Shown: one piece after another, positions 34,781-45,698 of the stretch | Position numbering within the stretch: the first letter of the stretch is position 1 | Layout of the letters: the number at the start of each line of letters is the position of its first letter | Origin: Pseudonocardia sulfidoxydans NBRC 16205 | GTDB taxonomy: Bacteria > Actinomycetota > Actinomycetes > Mycobacteriales > Pseudonocardiaceae | NCBI RefSeq assembly: GCF_007989085.1 | Contig: NZ_BJVJ01000021.1 | Span: 19,272 to 83,271, forward strand | Length of the DNA stretch: 64,000 nt | Reading direction: 5' to 3' | Program-made: the position numbers and the translations under genes | Notes under the pieces: generated by a model | What the model was told of the DNA's origin: nothing | Database searches by the model: none | Seen by the model: the letters and a program-made list of their open reading frames with translations, nothing else

Positions 34781-36028
34781 GGCGTACCCACCGAACCACG
34801 CCGACGCCAGCACCACCCCGACGACGATCCCGGCCGCCGCGACGCGGCGCCGCCCAGCGAACTTCGCCAGCGCGACGGCGACCGGGACGAGCAGCGTGAA
34901 CGCGGGCAGCAGCAGCCGCGCCTTGGACACCATCACCCCGGCGCTGCCGACGTCCATCGCGACGACGATCGCGCCGTAGCAGTAGAGCGTCCACGGCAGG
35001 GCGGCCGCGGCGGCGTCGCGCAGCCCGACGACGAGCAGGACCGCGGCGCCGGCGAGGGCGACGATCGTCCCCACCTCGAAGATCGACGGTCCGGACGCCA
35101 GGACGGACCCGGCCCAGCGCAGGGTGGCCTGGCCGCCGTCGACGCGGGAGCCCCAGCCAACGGCCTGCACCGTGAACCAGCCGGTGGGCGACCCGGTGCG
35201 GGCGCCGACCCAGGCGAGGTAGCCGAGCAGCCCGACCGGCGCGAGGGCGATCGCGGCCCAGGGCCGGGTGCCGTCCTCCCGTTTCCAGAGGGCGACGGCG
35301 GCGGCCGCGACGACGACGATCAGCAGCGCCCACGCCGTCGGCCGCACGAGGCCCGCGGCGAGGCAGCACACTCCGGCGGCGACCCAGCGTCGTTCGAGCA
35401 GGAACACGAGGCACCAGGCGGCACCGGCGCAGAACAAGGCCTCGGAGTAGGCCATCGAGAGCACGACGGCCATCGGTGCCGACGCGAACAGCGCCACCAG
35501 CACCAGCCCGGCCCGGGCGGAGCCGCCGGGGACGGCCCGGCCGAGCCGCGCGATGCCGTAGGCGGCGACGACACCGGCACCGACCGTCACGAGGACCGCT
35601 GCGGTCAGCATCGGCATGCCCGTCACGAACCGGACGGTGGCCACGACGGCGGGGTAGCCGGGGAAGAACGCGAGCGGGGTCGCGGCCGTGCGGGCGCCGC
35701 CGGCGTCGACGAGACCGAGCGGGACGTCGGAGTACCAGCCCTGGGCGATGCCGAGGAACCAGTGGCCGTCCCAGGCGTCGAGCCGGTCGTCGAGGCGGCC
35801 GCCGTTGGCATCGGCGAGGAGCACGAGCACCGCGGTGGCGAACGCCCGGACCGAGAGATAGACCGCGGCGGGGGCGAGCGCGGCACGCACGACGGGGGCC
35901 GCCGGGAGGGCGGGGAGCGGGATCGTCGTGACCCCACGACGCCCCCGGGAGGCGTACGTGTCCGGACTCACGGCGGGCCCCCGCACACCCTGCGAGCGGG
36001 GGAGAGGCTCGTCGCGAGTCTGTGGCAT
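34754..36028 (-). CDS. PIG-V-like multi-pass membrane protein (putative mannosyltransferase), paralogue 1
   Basis: This 424-residue protein has about eight to ten membrane helices and resembles GT-C glycosyltransferases of the PIG-V type. Early outward loop LDAWDGHWFLGIAQGWYSDV carries the conserved Trp-Asp; PLAFFPGYPAVVATVRF and MAYSEALFCAGAAWCLVFLLE are further family-like stretches. It shares these features and overall order with the protein encoded at 38564-39727, so they are paralogues flanking ask-asd. Start ATG 36028 is uncertain; GTG codons inside are possible. Substrate probably a polyprenyl-linked mannose, by family. Confidence 0.8.
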   Translation of the reverse strand: MPQTRDEPLPRSQGVRGPAVSPDTYASRGRRGVTTIPLPALPAAPVVRAALAPAAVYLSVRAFATAVLVLLADANGGRLDDRLDAWDGHWFLGIAQGWYSDVPLGLVDAGGARTAATPLAFFPGYPAVVATVRFVTGMPMLTAAVLVTVGAGVVAAYGIARLGRAVPGGSARAGLVLVALFASAPMAVVLSMAYSEALFCAGAAWCLVFLLERRWVAAGVCCLAAGLVRPTAWALLIVVVAAAAVALWKREDGTRPWAAIALAPVGLLGYLAWVGARTGSPTGWFTVQAVGWGSRVDGGQATLRWAGSVLASGPSIFEVGTIVALAGAAVLLVVGLRDAAAAALPWTLYCYGAIVVAMDVGSAGVMVSKARLLLPAFTLLVPVAVALAKFAGRRRVAAAGIVVGVVLASAWFGGYAVAIWPAAI

Positions 36029-36040
36029 CGGTCATCGAGG

Positions 36041-36069
36041 TTAACGTCGCTGCTCGGCGCCGGTAGGCT
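36041..36069 (+). promoter_or_regulatory. Promoter of the ask-asd operon
   Basis: TTAACG (36041-36046) and TAGGCT (36064-36069) are spaced by 17 bp. This predicts a leader of roughly 100 bases before the ask GTG at 36175; the leader contains CCGACCAGCCCC-type stems but no recognised riboswitch. Confidence 0.65.
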
Positions 36070-36174
36070 GGCGTCCCGACCAGCCCCGCGGGCGGTCGGG
36101 AGAACCTGCCGACCGGTCCGGGCCCGAGCCGAATCCAGCGTCGTCGTCGAGCGGCGCGGGGACAGGAGGACGGC

Positions 36175-38507
<2,333 letters not shown>

Positions 38508-38516
38508 CGACGGCTC

Positions 38517-38556
38517 GTGAGTGGCGATGGTCGCTATAGCGACCATCGCCACTCAC
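38517..38556. repeat. 40-bp perfect palindrome, copy 2 (likely bidirectional terminator)
   Basis: Base-for-base identical to the copy at 2242-2281. It lies 9 bp after the asd stop and 7 bp before the 3' end of the convergent PIG-V-like gene. No gene overlaps it. Confidence 0.9.
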
Positions 38557-38563
38557 AGGGGTC

Positions 38564-39727
38564 TCAGATCGCGTACCGCCACACCGTGAGCGAGTACGCC
38601 CCGAACCAGGCCGAGGCCAGCGCCGCCACCACGACGACGGACACCGCCGTCGCGGGGCGCCGTTTGGCCAGGCCCAGGGCGATCGGCAGGAGCAGCACGA
38701 ACGCGGGCAGCAGCAGCCGCGGCCGCGAGGCCATCACGCCCGACGACAGCCACACCGTCGCGACGACCGCGCCGCCGTAGACCAGCAGCGGCACCGGCAA
38801 CCGGGCGGCGACCGACAGTCCGAACAGGACGAGCACGCCGATCAGGACGACCGCCGACACGTAGTACATGAGTGCGGCGTCGCGGCTGGTCAGCGTCGCG
38901 ACGATGAACCTGACGCTGGCGACGCCGCCGTCGACGCCGCCGTCCCAACCCGTGCTCTGGACGGTGAACCAGCCGGTCAGCTCACCCGTGCGGACCGCGA
39001 CGAAGACCAGGTACCCGGCGACGCCGGCGACCGACAGCAGCGCCCCCGCGACGGGACGCCAGCCGTCGCGGCGCATCACGAGCGCGACGACCGCCGCCAC
39101 GACGACGGCGAGCACGAGCGCCTCCGACGTCGGCCGGACGAGCCCGGCCAGCCCGCACATCACCCCGGCGAGCAGCCAGCGCCGCTGCAGCAGCCCGACC
39201 AGCGACCACGCGGCCAGCGCACAGAACAGCGCCTCCGTGTACGCCATGTTGAGGGTGACGGCCATGGGCGCGGCCGCGAACAGCGCCGTCAACAGCAGGC
39301 CGACGCGGCGCGACCCGCCCGGGACGAGCTCCCCGATCCGGGTCAGCCCGTAGGCGGCCGCGATCCCGGCCAGCAACGACACGACGAGCGCCGCGGCGAC
39401 CTCGTTGCCGCCGAGCAGCGGCGCGACGACCGTGATCGTCATCGGGTAGCCGGGGAAGAACGCGAGCGCGGTGAACGGGGTGTGGCGGCCGTGCCCGTCG
39501 AGCATCCTCTCGGGGACGCCGCTGTAGCCGTACTGCGCGATGGCGAGCATCCAGTCGCCGTCCCAGGCGCGGAGCCGGTCGACGGGCGAGACGCCGTACG
39601 TCAGCGACAGCCACACCAGCGCCAGGACGCCGACGAGACGCACGGCGAGGTAGATCGCGGCCGGTGCGAGCAGCGTGGCGACGCGGGCGGGCTCGGGAGC
39701 CACCACCGGGGCGTCGGTCGCGCTCAC
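38564..39727 (-). CDS. PIG-V-like multi-pass membrane protein (putative mannosyltransferase), paralogue 2
   Basis: This 387-residue protein has the same layout as the one at 34754-36028: LRAWDGDWMLAIAQYGYSGV, TALAFFPGYPMTITVV, LNMAYTEALFCALAAWSLVG, GLVRPTSEAL and a closing AWFGAYSLTVW. About nine membrane helices are likely. GTG 39727 is preferred to upstream starts because GAGGAGG precedes it by about six bases. The two paralogues point the same way on each side of ask-asd. Probable GT-C glycosyltransferase acting on the outer membrane face; not proven. Confidence 0.8.
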   Translation of the reverse strand: MSATDAPVVAPEPARVATLLAPAAIYLAVRLVGVLALVWLSLTYGVSPVDRLRAWDGDWMLAIAQYGYSGVPERMLDGHGRHTPFTALAFFPGYPMTITVVAPLLGGNEVAAALVVSLLAGIAAAYGLTRIGELVPGGSRRVGLLLTALFAAAPMAVTLNMAYTEALFCALAAWSLVGLLQRRWLLAGVMCGLAGLVRPTSEALVLAVVVAAVVALVMRRDGWRPVAGALLSVAGVAGYLVFVAVRTGELTGWFTVQSTGWDGGVDGGVASVRFIVATLTSRDAALMYYVSAVVLIGVLVLFGLSVAARLPVPLLVYGGAVVATVWLSSGVMASRPRLLLPAFVLLLPIALGLAKRRPATAVSVVVVAALASAWFGAYSLTVWRYAI

Positions 39728-39823
39728 GCAACCTCCTCGCGGGCGCTCGGACGAGCGGGGGCCGGTGCCGTGCACCCCACACGCTAACGCGCGATCGCCC
39801 CGTCACCGATAACGTTACGGTTC

Positions 39824-40333
39824 GTGAGCAGCGACGAAATGATCAAGCGGTACCAGGCGGGTGGCGGCAGGCTCGCCGCGGCTGCGGCAGAGGGTGTGGC
39901 CGTCCCGCCCGCGCTCAAGACGGCGCTCGTGACGTGCATGGACTCGCGCATCGACACGTTCACCCTGTTCGGTCTCCAGCTGGGTGAGGTTCACGTGCTC
40001 CGCAATGCCGGCGGTGTCGTGACCGACGACACGATCCGGTCGTTGACGATCAGTCAGCGGCAGCTCGGCACGCGTGACGTCCTGCTCGTCCAGCACGGCG
40101 GCTGCGGCCTCTCGACCTTCACCGACGAGGACTTCTCGGAGTCGCTGGCGGCGGAGACCGGGATGCGACCGGCGTGGCGGACCCACGCGTTCAGCGACCC
40201 CATGACGAGTGTGCGCAGGGACATGGCCCAGCTGCGCCACGACCCGTTCCTGCACCCGGACACGACGGTCCGCGGGTTCGTCCTCGACATCGAGACGTTC
40301 GTGCTGGAGGAGGTCTTCCTCCCCGACGCCTGA
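39824..40333 (+). CDS. Beta-carbonic anhydrase
   Basis: This 169-residue enzyme hydrates CO2 with a zinc centre. Ligands are Cys38 with the Asp40-Arg42 dyad in TCMDSRID, His91 and Cys94 in LVQHGGCGL. The short length and RNAGGVVTDDTIRSL stretch fit the small actinobacterial beta class. GTG 39824 is about 8 bases after TAACGT (39810-39815), a probable leaderless start. It supplies or removes bicarbonate; no partner gene is nearby. Confidence 0.92.
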   Translation: MSSDEMIKRYQAGGGRLAAAAAEGVAVPPALKTALVTCMDSRIDTFTLFGLQLGEVHVLRNAGGVVTDDTIRSLTISQRQLGTRDVLLVQHGGCGLSTFTDEDFSESLAAETGMRPAWRTHAFSDPMTSVRRDMAQLRHDPFLHPDTTVRGFVLDIETFVLEEVFLPDA

Positions 40334-40356
40334 CGCACCGTCGCCTGACGCACCGA
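40328..40356. repeat. Direct duplication at the carbonic anhydrase stop
   Basis: CGCCTGACGCACCG occurs twice, 15 bp apart, duplicating the last codons and TGA of the gene. The result is a second in-line stop; function is unaffected. Confidence 0.75.
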
Positions 40357-40424
40357 ACAGCGGCCGCTGGTCTCTATCTGAGACGGAGACCACGTCCGGG
40401 GGCGAGCCCTGGTAAGCCGTGCGC

Positions 40425-40625
40425 ATGGAGCGTCACCGGTTGGTGTGTCGGGAATGCGGCGAGACCGCGCACGTCGATCAGGTCCCGGGCATCGCCGCCC
40501 ACCTCGACCCGGCCCACGCCGCCGGTTACCGGGTCGAGGCGGCGGTCGTGGTCTTCCGCGGGCTGTGCGCGTCGTGCCGGGGCGCGGACCGCGAGGTCGG
40601 TGTCGGTGGTCGTGCCCGGCGCTGA
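40425..40625 (+). CDS. Stand-alone Fur-type C-terminal domain protein
   Basis: This 66-residue protein matches the C-terminal half of Fur/Zur regulators: CxxC at Cys8/Cys11 (VCRECGETAHVD), the H-x-D-P segment AAHLDPAHAAGYRVEAAVVVF, and a second CxxC at Cys48/Cys51 (GLCASC). The four Cys would bind structural zinc and the domain would dimerise. The DNA-binding winged helix that normally precedes it is absent, and I find no trace of it in other frames upstream. Start is ATG 40425 (GTG 40419 possible). It may sequester a full Fur protein or bind metal; both are guesses. Confidence 0.72.
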   Translation: MERHRLVCRECGETAHVDQVPGIAAHLDPAHAAGYRVEAAVVVFRGLCASCRGADREVGVGGRARR

Positions 40626-40647
40626 CCGTGCGCCTACGATCCGGTCC

Positions 40648-41007
40648 GTGACCTCCGAAGACCGGCCCGTCGTCTGGCACAACCCGCGCTGCTCCAAGAG
40701 CCGCGGCGCGCTCGCCCTGCTCGCCGAGCACGGCGTCGAGGCCGACGTCGTGCGCTACCTCGACGACGCCCCCACCCGTACCGACCTCGAGGACGTCCTG
40801 CGCAAGCTCGGGACCGACGACCCGCGGGCGATCGTCCGCACCGGTGAGGCCGTGTACCGCGAGCTGGGTCTGGCCGACGCCGACCGCGACGCGCTGCTCG
40901 ACGCCATGGCGGCCAACCCGATCCTCGTCGAGCGGCCGATCGTCGTCCTGGGCGACCGGGCCGTCGTCGGCAGGCCGCCGGAGAAGGTGCTCGACCTGCT
41001 GGGCTGA
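40648..41007 (+). CDS. arsC: Glutaredoxin-type arsenate reductase family (ArsC)
   Basis: This 119-residue protein has the ArsC fold with catalytic Cys15 in HNPRCSKSRGAL and the conserved LVERPIVVLGDRAVVGRPPE. It reduces arsenate using glutathione/mycothiol-type thiols and glutaredoxin in other species; YffB/Spx-like relatives lack this role, so function is probable rather than certain. GTG 40648 is 7 bases after TACGAT (40635-40640), a leaderless start. No other ars gene is near. Confidence 0.85.
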   Translation: MTSEDRPVVWHNPRCSKSRGALALLAEHGVEADVVRYLDDAPTRTDLEDVLRKLGTDDPRAIVRTGEAVYRELGLADADRDALLDAMAANPILVERPIVVLGDRAVVGRPPEKVLDLLG

Positions 41008-41015
41008 GCCCGGGG

Positions 41016-42077
41016 TCAGCCCGCCACGGCGGCGGTCACCAACGGCGCCGACACGACGAGGGCGTCGCCGACGAACCGTGCCGTCGGCCGCAGCCCCGCG
41101 CGGCGCAGCAGCCGCGTGAGCCGCATGTCTCCACCCGGTGCCGACGCGGCGAGGGTGTCGGCGCCCGCGGCCAGCGCGAGCTCGACGGCCCTGCGCACCA
41201 GCGACGTCCCGAGCCCGCGGCCCTGCCAGCCGTCCTCGACGACGACGGTGAACATCGCCTCGCCGCCGCTGTCCTCGAGCGTCACGAGGCCGACGACGCT
41301 GCCGCCGTCGATCGTCGTCGCGACCGCCGAGCGGCCGCCGTTCTCCCCGGCCAGCACCGCCTGCAGCAGACCCGGCGCGAGCTGCGGCGACGGGTGGCCG
41401 AACCGGGCCAGCCGGGTCTCCGGCGAGCAGCGCGCGTGCAGGGCCGCGACCAGCAGCGCGTCGTCGGGCGACGCGGCGCGCAGCAGGGTCTCGGTGCCGT
41501 CGCGCAGCAGCAGGACGCGGTCGTCGGTGGGCGTGCGGGCGGGCGCGGCGAGGTCGAGCTGCGACGCCAGCTCCAGCAGCGCCGCCGCCCGCGACAGCTC
41601 GGTCGCGGTGAACGGCCACGCCCGCCCCAGCCGCACCTGCTGGGTGCCGACGCGCAGCGTGTGGGTGTGCGGGTGCCCGGGTGCGTCGGGTGCGACGAGC
41701 CGGGCCCGCAGCATCGTCGCGACCGCCCGGGGCGCGCTGCCCGGGTCGGCGGCGACCATGCGGGCCAGGGCGAGCGCCGTCGTCGCCGGGTCGGACAGCT
41801 CGGTGGCGTTGGCACGCACGAGCAGCGTGCACGGGATGCCCGCCGACCCGACCGCCTCGACGAGCTCGCCCGCCTCCACACCGTCCGGGACCTTCACGAG
41901 CAGCTCGTCGGTCACCGCGCCGTCGTCGGCAGGCTCACCGACGACGTGCAGCGCGACGATGTCGCAACCCGCGCCACCCACGACCGTCGCCAGCTCGCCG
42001 AGCCGCCCCGGCCTGTCCTCGAGCTCCACGTGCACGCGCCACAGCGTCACGTCGTCCACCCCCTCAGGCGTCTCCAT
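41016..42077 (-). CDS. ACT domain-GNAT acetyltransferase fusion
   Basis: This 353-residue protein begins with an ACT domain (LWRVHVELEDRPGRLGELAT) that binds amino acids in other proteins, followed by an unassigned middle segment, and ends with a GNAT acetyltransferase domain. The acetyl-CoA pyrophosphate loop is EDGWQGRGLGTSLVRRAVE. Amino-acid-controlled ACT-GNAT lysine acetyltransferases have been described in Actinobacteria, so a role in amino-acid-gated protein acetylation is inferred. ATG 42077 starts METPEGVDDVTLW. It is convergent with arsC, 8 bp apart. Confidence 0.85.
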   Translation of the reverse strand: METPEGVDDVTLWRVHVELEDRPGRLGELATVVGGAGCDIVALHVVGEPADDGAVTDELLVKVPDGVEAGELVEAVGSAGIPCTLLVRANATELSDPATTALALARMVAADPGSAPRAVATMLRARLVAPDAPGHPHTHTLRVGTQQVRLGRAWPFTATELSRAAALLELASQLDLAAPARTPTDDRVLLLRDGTETLLRAASPDDALLVAALHARCSPETRLARFGHPSPQLAPGLLQAVLAGENGGRSAVATTIDGGSVVGLVTLEDSGGEAMFTVVVEDGWQGRGLGTSLVRRAVELALAAGADTLAASAPGGDMRLTRLLRRAGLRPTARFVGDALVVSAPLVTAAVAG

Positions 42078-42119
42078 CGTGGGTGGCGGATGTTTCCGGT
42101 GGGCTACACCGGGGTGACG

Positions 42120-43967
42120 TCACCCCGGGCGGACTCCGGCGAGGGCCCGGCGGGCGAAGTCGATCTCCGTGGCGACGTGGCGGATCGTCATCTCGACGAC
42201 GAGCGAGCCGTGCCCGGCGTCGAACCGGCTGACCTCGTAGGGCAGGTCGCCGCGGGTGGCCAGCGCGTCGAGGTAGTTGTCGATCTGGCGGATCGGGCAG
42301 CGCGGGTCGTTCTCACCGGCGAGGACGAGCACGGGCGCGCGGACGTCGCCGACGTAGGTCAGCGGTGACGCGAGCCGGTAGCGGTCGAGGACCTCGTCGG
42401 GGGAGCCGCCGAACAGGGCGCGGTCGAACGCGCGCAGCTGTTCCATCTCGTCCTCGAACGCGGCGACGTAGTCGGCGACGGGAACGCCGCCGATCGCCGC
42501 CGCCCACCGGTCCGGCTGCGTGCCGGCCGCGAGGAGTGCGAGGAACCCGCCCCACGACCAGCCTTCGACGACGATCCGCGCCGGGTCGGCCGTCCCCGAC
42601 GAGACAGCCCAGTCGTGGACGGCGGCGACGTCCTCCAGCTCCGTCGGGCCGGGCCGGCCCTCGATGGCGTCGCGCCACGCCGAGCCGTAGCCCGTCGAGC
42701 CGCGGTAGTTGACCTCGACGACGCAGAACCCGGCGTCGACCCACGCCGCGCGCATCGCGCTGAACCGGTCCTCGTCGGCGTGGTGGGGGCCGCCGTGCAG
42801 GCTGAACACCGTCGGGTGCGGGCCGTCGCCCTCCGGTTCGGCGACGAGCGCGTGCACCTTCCCGCCGGGGCCGTCGACCCACACGTCGCGCACCGGGACC
42901 GAGCCGGGCGGTCGCTCACCGGGCGGGGCGACCAGCACACGGTCGGTGCCGTCGGGGTGCAGGGCGCGGATCGTCGCCGCCTCGGCCGCCGACGACGCCG
43001 TGTACTCGACGGTCCCGTCGGGGCGCACCTCGGCGGACCCGACGGTGCCGGGCGCGGTGGGCAGCTCGGTGAGGGTGCCGTCGGCCAGGTCGTGGCGGAA
43101 CAGCCGGACTCGGCCGGCGTGGGTGTGCCACACCAGCAGCGCGGCCGCGTCGGGATAGAAGTCGGCGACGACCTCGCCCGGCAGGTCGAGGACGATCTCG
43201 GTCTCGGTGTCCGCGGCGACGTCCCAGATCAGCAGCTCCTCGCGGCCGCGGCGCTCGTGCAGCAGCAGGAGCCGCTGGTCGCCGGGGACGGGGCTGAACA
43301 CGAGCGGCGTGAGCCCGAGACCGGGGCCGTCGGACTTCTCCGCGACCGCCGCACCGTCGGACGTGCGGTGCACCCGCAGGTCGGGGTGGCGTGAGTCGCC
43401 GTGCTCGGAGTGGCTGACCGCGAGCAGCGTCTCGTCCTCGGACAGGGCGCCCACCCCCGCGTCCTCCGACGACTCGTACACGATCTCGGCGGGCCCGGAG
43501 GAACCGTTGCGGTGCAGCCAGATCCGGCTGCCGTCGTCGGTCGACGTGCCTGCCGCGACCAGCGTGCGGCCGATCTCCAGGCCCGCGGGGTAGCCGTCCT
43601 CGACGCCGGGGATCGCGTCGGCCGGCCGGTCGCCCGCGGGCAGCCCGGCGAAGGGCTCGCTGACCCAGCGGCCGAACTCGTCGCCGTCGGTGTCGTCGAA
43701 CCACCAGACATGCTCGCCGTCGGGCGGCAGCGTGGCCGAGTGGGTCCCGGCGGGGCGGCTGGTGACCTTGCGGTGCAGGTCGGTGGCGCGATCCCAGGTG
43801 TGCACCTCGGTGGTGCCGCCCGCGTTGGACGTGTAGACGCAGCGGTCCGGCGCGTCCTCGGCCCACTCCGGCCGGGACATCCGGACCGCGGTGAACCGGG
43901 CGCGCCAGCGCTGCTCGCGGGCGTCGTCGTCGAAGAGCCTGTCGGGGACGGCGGCGTCGGGATGCAC
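42120..43967 (-). CDS. S9 family prolyl oligopeptidase/acylaminoacyl-peptidase
   Basis: This 615-residue serine peptidase has an N-terminal beta-propeller and a C-terminal alpha/beta hydrolase. The oxyanion turn is SLHGGPHHADED, the nucleophile is in VEGWSWGGFLALLA (Ser), the acid in LAGENDPRCPI (Asp) and the base in DAGHGSLVVE (His). No signal peptide, so it is cytoplasmic and likely trims peptides. GTG 43967 is used (HPDAAVPDRLFDDDAREQRW). It lies upstream of, and co-directional with, the ACT-GNAT gene, with a 42-bp gap. Confidence 0.92.
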   Translation of the reverse strand: MHPDAAVPDRLFDDDAREQRWRARFTAVRMSRPEWAEDAPDRCVYTSNAGGTTEVHTWDRATDLHRKVTSRPAGTHSATLPPDGEHVWWFDDTDGDEFGRWVSEPFAGLPAGDRPADAIPGVEDGYPAGLEIGRTLVAAGTSTDDGSRIWLHRNGSSGPAEIVYESSEDAGVGALSEDETLLAVSHSEHGDSRHPDLRVHRTSDGAAVAEKSDGPGLGLTPLVFSPVPGDQRLLLLHERRGREELLIWDVAADTETEIVLDLPGEVVADFYPDAAALLVWHTHAGRVRLFRHDLADGTLTELPTAPGTVGSAEVRPDGTVEYTASSAAEAATIRALHPDGTDRVLVAPPGERPPGSVPVRDVWVDGPGGKVHALVAEPEGDGPHPTVFSLHGGPHHADEDRFSAMRAAWVDAGFCVVEVNYRGSTGYGSAWRDAIEGRPGPTELEDVAAVHDWAVSSGTADPARIVVEGWSWGGFLALLAAGTQPDRWAAAIGGVPVADYVAAFEDEMEQLRAFDRALFGGSPDEVLDRYRLASPLTYVGDVRAPVLVLAGENDPRCPIRQIDNYLDALATRGDLPYEVSRFDAGHGSLVVEMTIRHVATEIDFARRALAGVRPG

Positions 43968-44067
43968 GCCCCGATCCTGCCGGGTCACCGGCAGCCCGTG
44001 GCACCGGGTGCGGCCCACGGGCGCACGTCGGGGCACGGCCGCCGCGGGTCGTGGCACGATGGCCGTC

Positions 44068-44516
44068 GTGAACGAGCCCGTCCCCAGTGACCGGATCCGG
44101 GTGTCCGACGCCGAGCGCAGAGCGGTGCAGGACATGCTCCTGCGCGCCCAGGGGCAGGCCTGCTCGACATCGGGGAGTACGACGAGCGGGTCCAGGCCGT
44201 GTGGGCGGGCAAGACCCGCGGCGACCTCGCCCTCGTCACCGCCGACCTGCCCGACGTCCCCGACGCACCCGCGCCCGCTCCCGCCCGTCGGACGCCGGCG
44301 ACGCCGCGCGCGATCTTCTCCGACACCGGCGGCGGTACCGCGATGCGGATTCTCGCGATCGTCTTCACGAGCGTCGTGGCGGTGAACGTCGTCGTCTGGG
44401 GGATCGTGAGCGTCACGAACGGCGAGCTCATCTACCCGTGGTTCGTGTGGACGGTCATCCCGATCGTCGTGCTCGGGGTGATCTACGTCGCCGGGATCGG
44501 GCGCCCGCGCTCCTGA
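44068..44516 (+). pseudogene. DUF1707 membrane protein gene, frameshifted
   Basis: The first frame from GTG 44068 gives the start of a DUF1707 (SHOCT-like) domain: VPSDRIRVSDAERRAVQDML. The rest of the domain (LLDIGEYDERVQAVWAGKTR, GDLALVTADLPD) and two membrane segments (MRILAIVFTSVVAVNVVVWG; VIPIVVLGVIYVAG) lie in another frame. Adding one G in the GG at 44157-44158 restores a continuous protein of about 149 residues. Either a recent loss or a sequencing error. DUF1707 proteins are small actinobacterial proteins of unknown role. Confidence 0.8.
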
Positions 44517-44529
44517 CCACCGCGCGGCG

Positions 44530-45108
44530 TCAGCTCGTCGAGTCGTCGACGATCATGCGCAACGCCTCCGCCAGGTCGCGTCCCGTCGGCGCGGCGGACG
44601 GGTCGACCGCCCACTGCACCAGCGTCCCCAGCAGCAACGACTGGTAGAACGCGCCCAGCACCCGGGTGCGTTCTTCGTCGTCACCCGTGGCGTGGAAGGT
44701 CAGTGCCAGGTCCTCGCGGGTGAGGTCCGCCGCGGCGGCGAGCGCCGAGCGCACCTGCGGCACCCGCGGCGCCTGGGCCAGCGCCTCCACCGTCGCCGTC
44801 GTCATCCGCTCGTCGCGGGCCACGCGCTCGACGACGCGTTCCCACGTCCGCTCGAACCGGTCGAGCGGATCCGCGGCCGGAGCGGCGGGTGTGTCGTCGG
44901 TCAGGGCCTGGTCGACCGCCTCCGCGCACTGCGCCGTCGACGCCACCAGGGCGGCGGCCAGCAGGGCGTCCTTGGAGCCGAAGTGGTAGCCGATCGAGGC
45001 GAGGTTCGTGCCCGACGCGGCGACGACGTCGCGTGCCGACGTGCGGCCCCATCCCTTGTCGTGCAGGCATTCCTGGGCGCCCGCCAACAGTTCCTCGCGA
45101 TGACCCAC
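44530..45108 (-). CDS. TetR-family transcriptional regulator
   Basis: This 192-residue regulator has the TetR HTH at the N-terminus (GWGRTSARDVVAASGTNLAS and IGYHFGSKDALLAAAL, about residues 19-55) and an all-helical ligand domain. GTG 45108 begins VGHREELLAGAQECL; a GC-rich box is upstream. It diverges from a GNAT gene with a 62-bp gap and likely regulates it. Ligand unknown. Confidence 0.9.
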   Translation of the reverse strand: MGHREELLAGAQECLHDKGWGRTSARDVVAASGTNLASIGYHFGSKDALLAAALVASTAQCAEAVDQALTDDTPAAPAADPLDRFERTWERVVERVARDERMTTATVEALAQAPRVPQVRSALAAAADLTREDLALTFHATGDDEERTRVLGAFYQSLLLGTLVQWAVDPSAAPTGRDLAEALRMIVDDSTS

Positions 45109-45170
45109 ATGATCACCCTAACGTCCGTCTCAGACGCCCGTACACATTCGCGGCTGGGTATCGTCCGGAC

Positions 45171-45698
45171 GTGTCCGAGCACAGCGTCCGACCCGCCCGG
45201 CCCGCCGACGTCGAACAGCTCATCGCGATCGAGAACGCCGCCGGGGAACGGTTCCGCGAGATCGGGATGTCCTTCGTGGCCGACGACCCGGCGCCGTCGA
45301 CGGACGAGATGCTGAGGTTCGTCGTCGCCGGCGTCGTCCGTGTCGTCGACATCGACGGCCGGGTCGCGGGCTACCTGCAGTCGGAGGTCGTCGACGACTG
45401 CGCCCACATCGAACAGGTGTCCGTCGACCCCGTCCACATCGGACTGCGCGTCGGGCGCGCCCTGCTCGACGACAACTCCGAACGCGCCCTCGCCGCCGGG
45501 CTCTCGGCCGTCACCCTCACGACCTACGTCGACGTGCCCTGGAACGGGCCCTACTACCGGCGCCGCGGCTTCCGGGTACTCACCGACGACGAGATCACCC
45601 CCGGTCTCGCCGCACTGCGCGCCGAGGAGACCCGCCGCGGTCTCGACCGCCGGCCCCGCTGTTGCATGCGCCTCGACCTGCGGGAAGTCCGCCTGTGA
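45171..45698 (+). CDS. GNAT-family N-acetyltransferase
   Basis: This 175-residue acetyltransferase has SVRPARPADVEQLIAIENAA at the start, strand 4 VVDDCAHIEQVSVDPVHIG and an acetyl-CoA loop LRVGRALLDD that keeps only part of the usual R/Q-x-x-G-x-G/A motif. YYRRRGFRVL is the usual closing strand. GTG 45171 is 6 bases after TATCGT (45159-45164), a leaderless start. Its stop lies inside palindrome copy 3. Small-molecule acetylation is likely; substrate unknown. Confidence 0.88.
   Translation: MSEHSVRPARPADVEQLIAIENAAGERFREIGMSFVADDPAPSTDEMLRFVVAGVVRVVDIDGRVAGYLQSEVVDDCAHIEQVSVDPVHIGLRVGRALLDDNSERALAAGLSAVTLTTYVDVPWNGPYYRRRGFRVLTDDEITPGLAALRAEETRRGLDRRPRCCMRLDLREVRL

Noticed and set aside
40648..41007. 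Arsenic resistance operon
   Set aside because: Only an ArsC-like gene is present; no transporter or ArsR gene is near.
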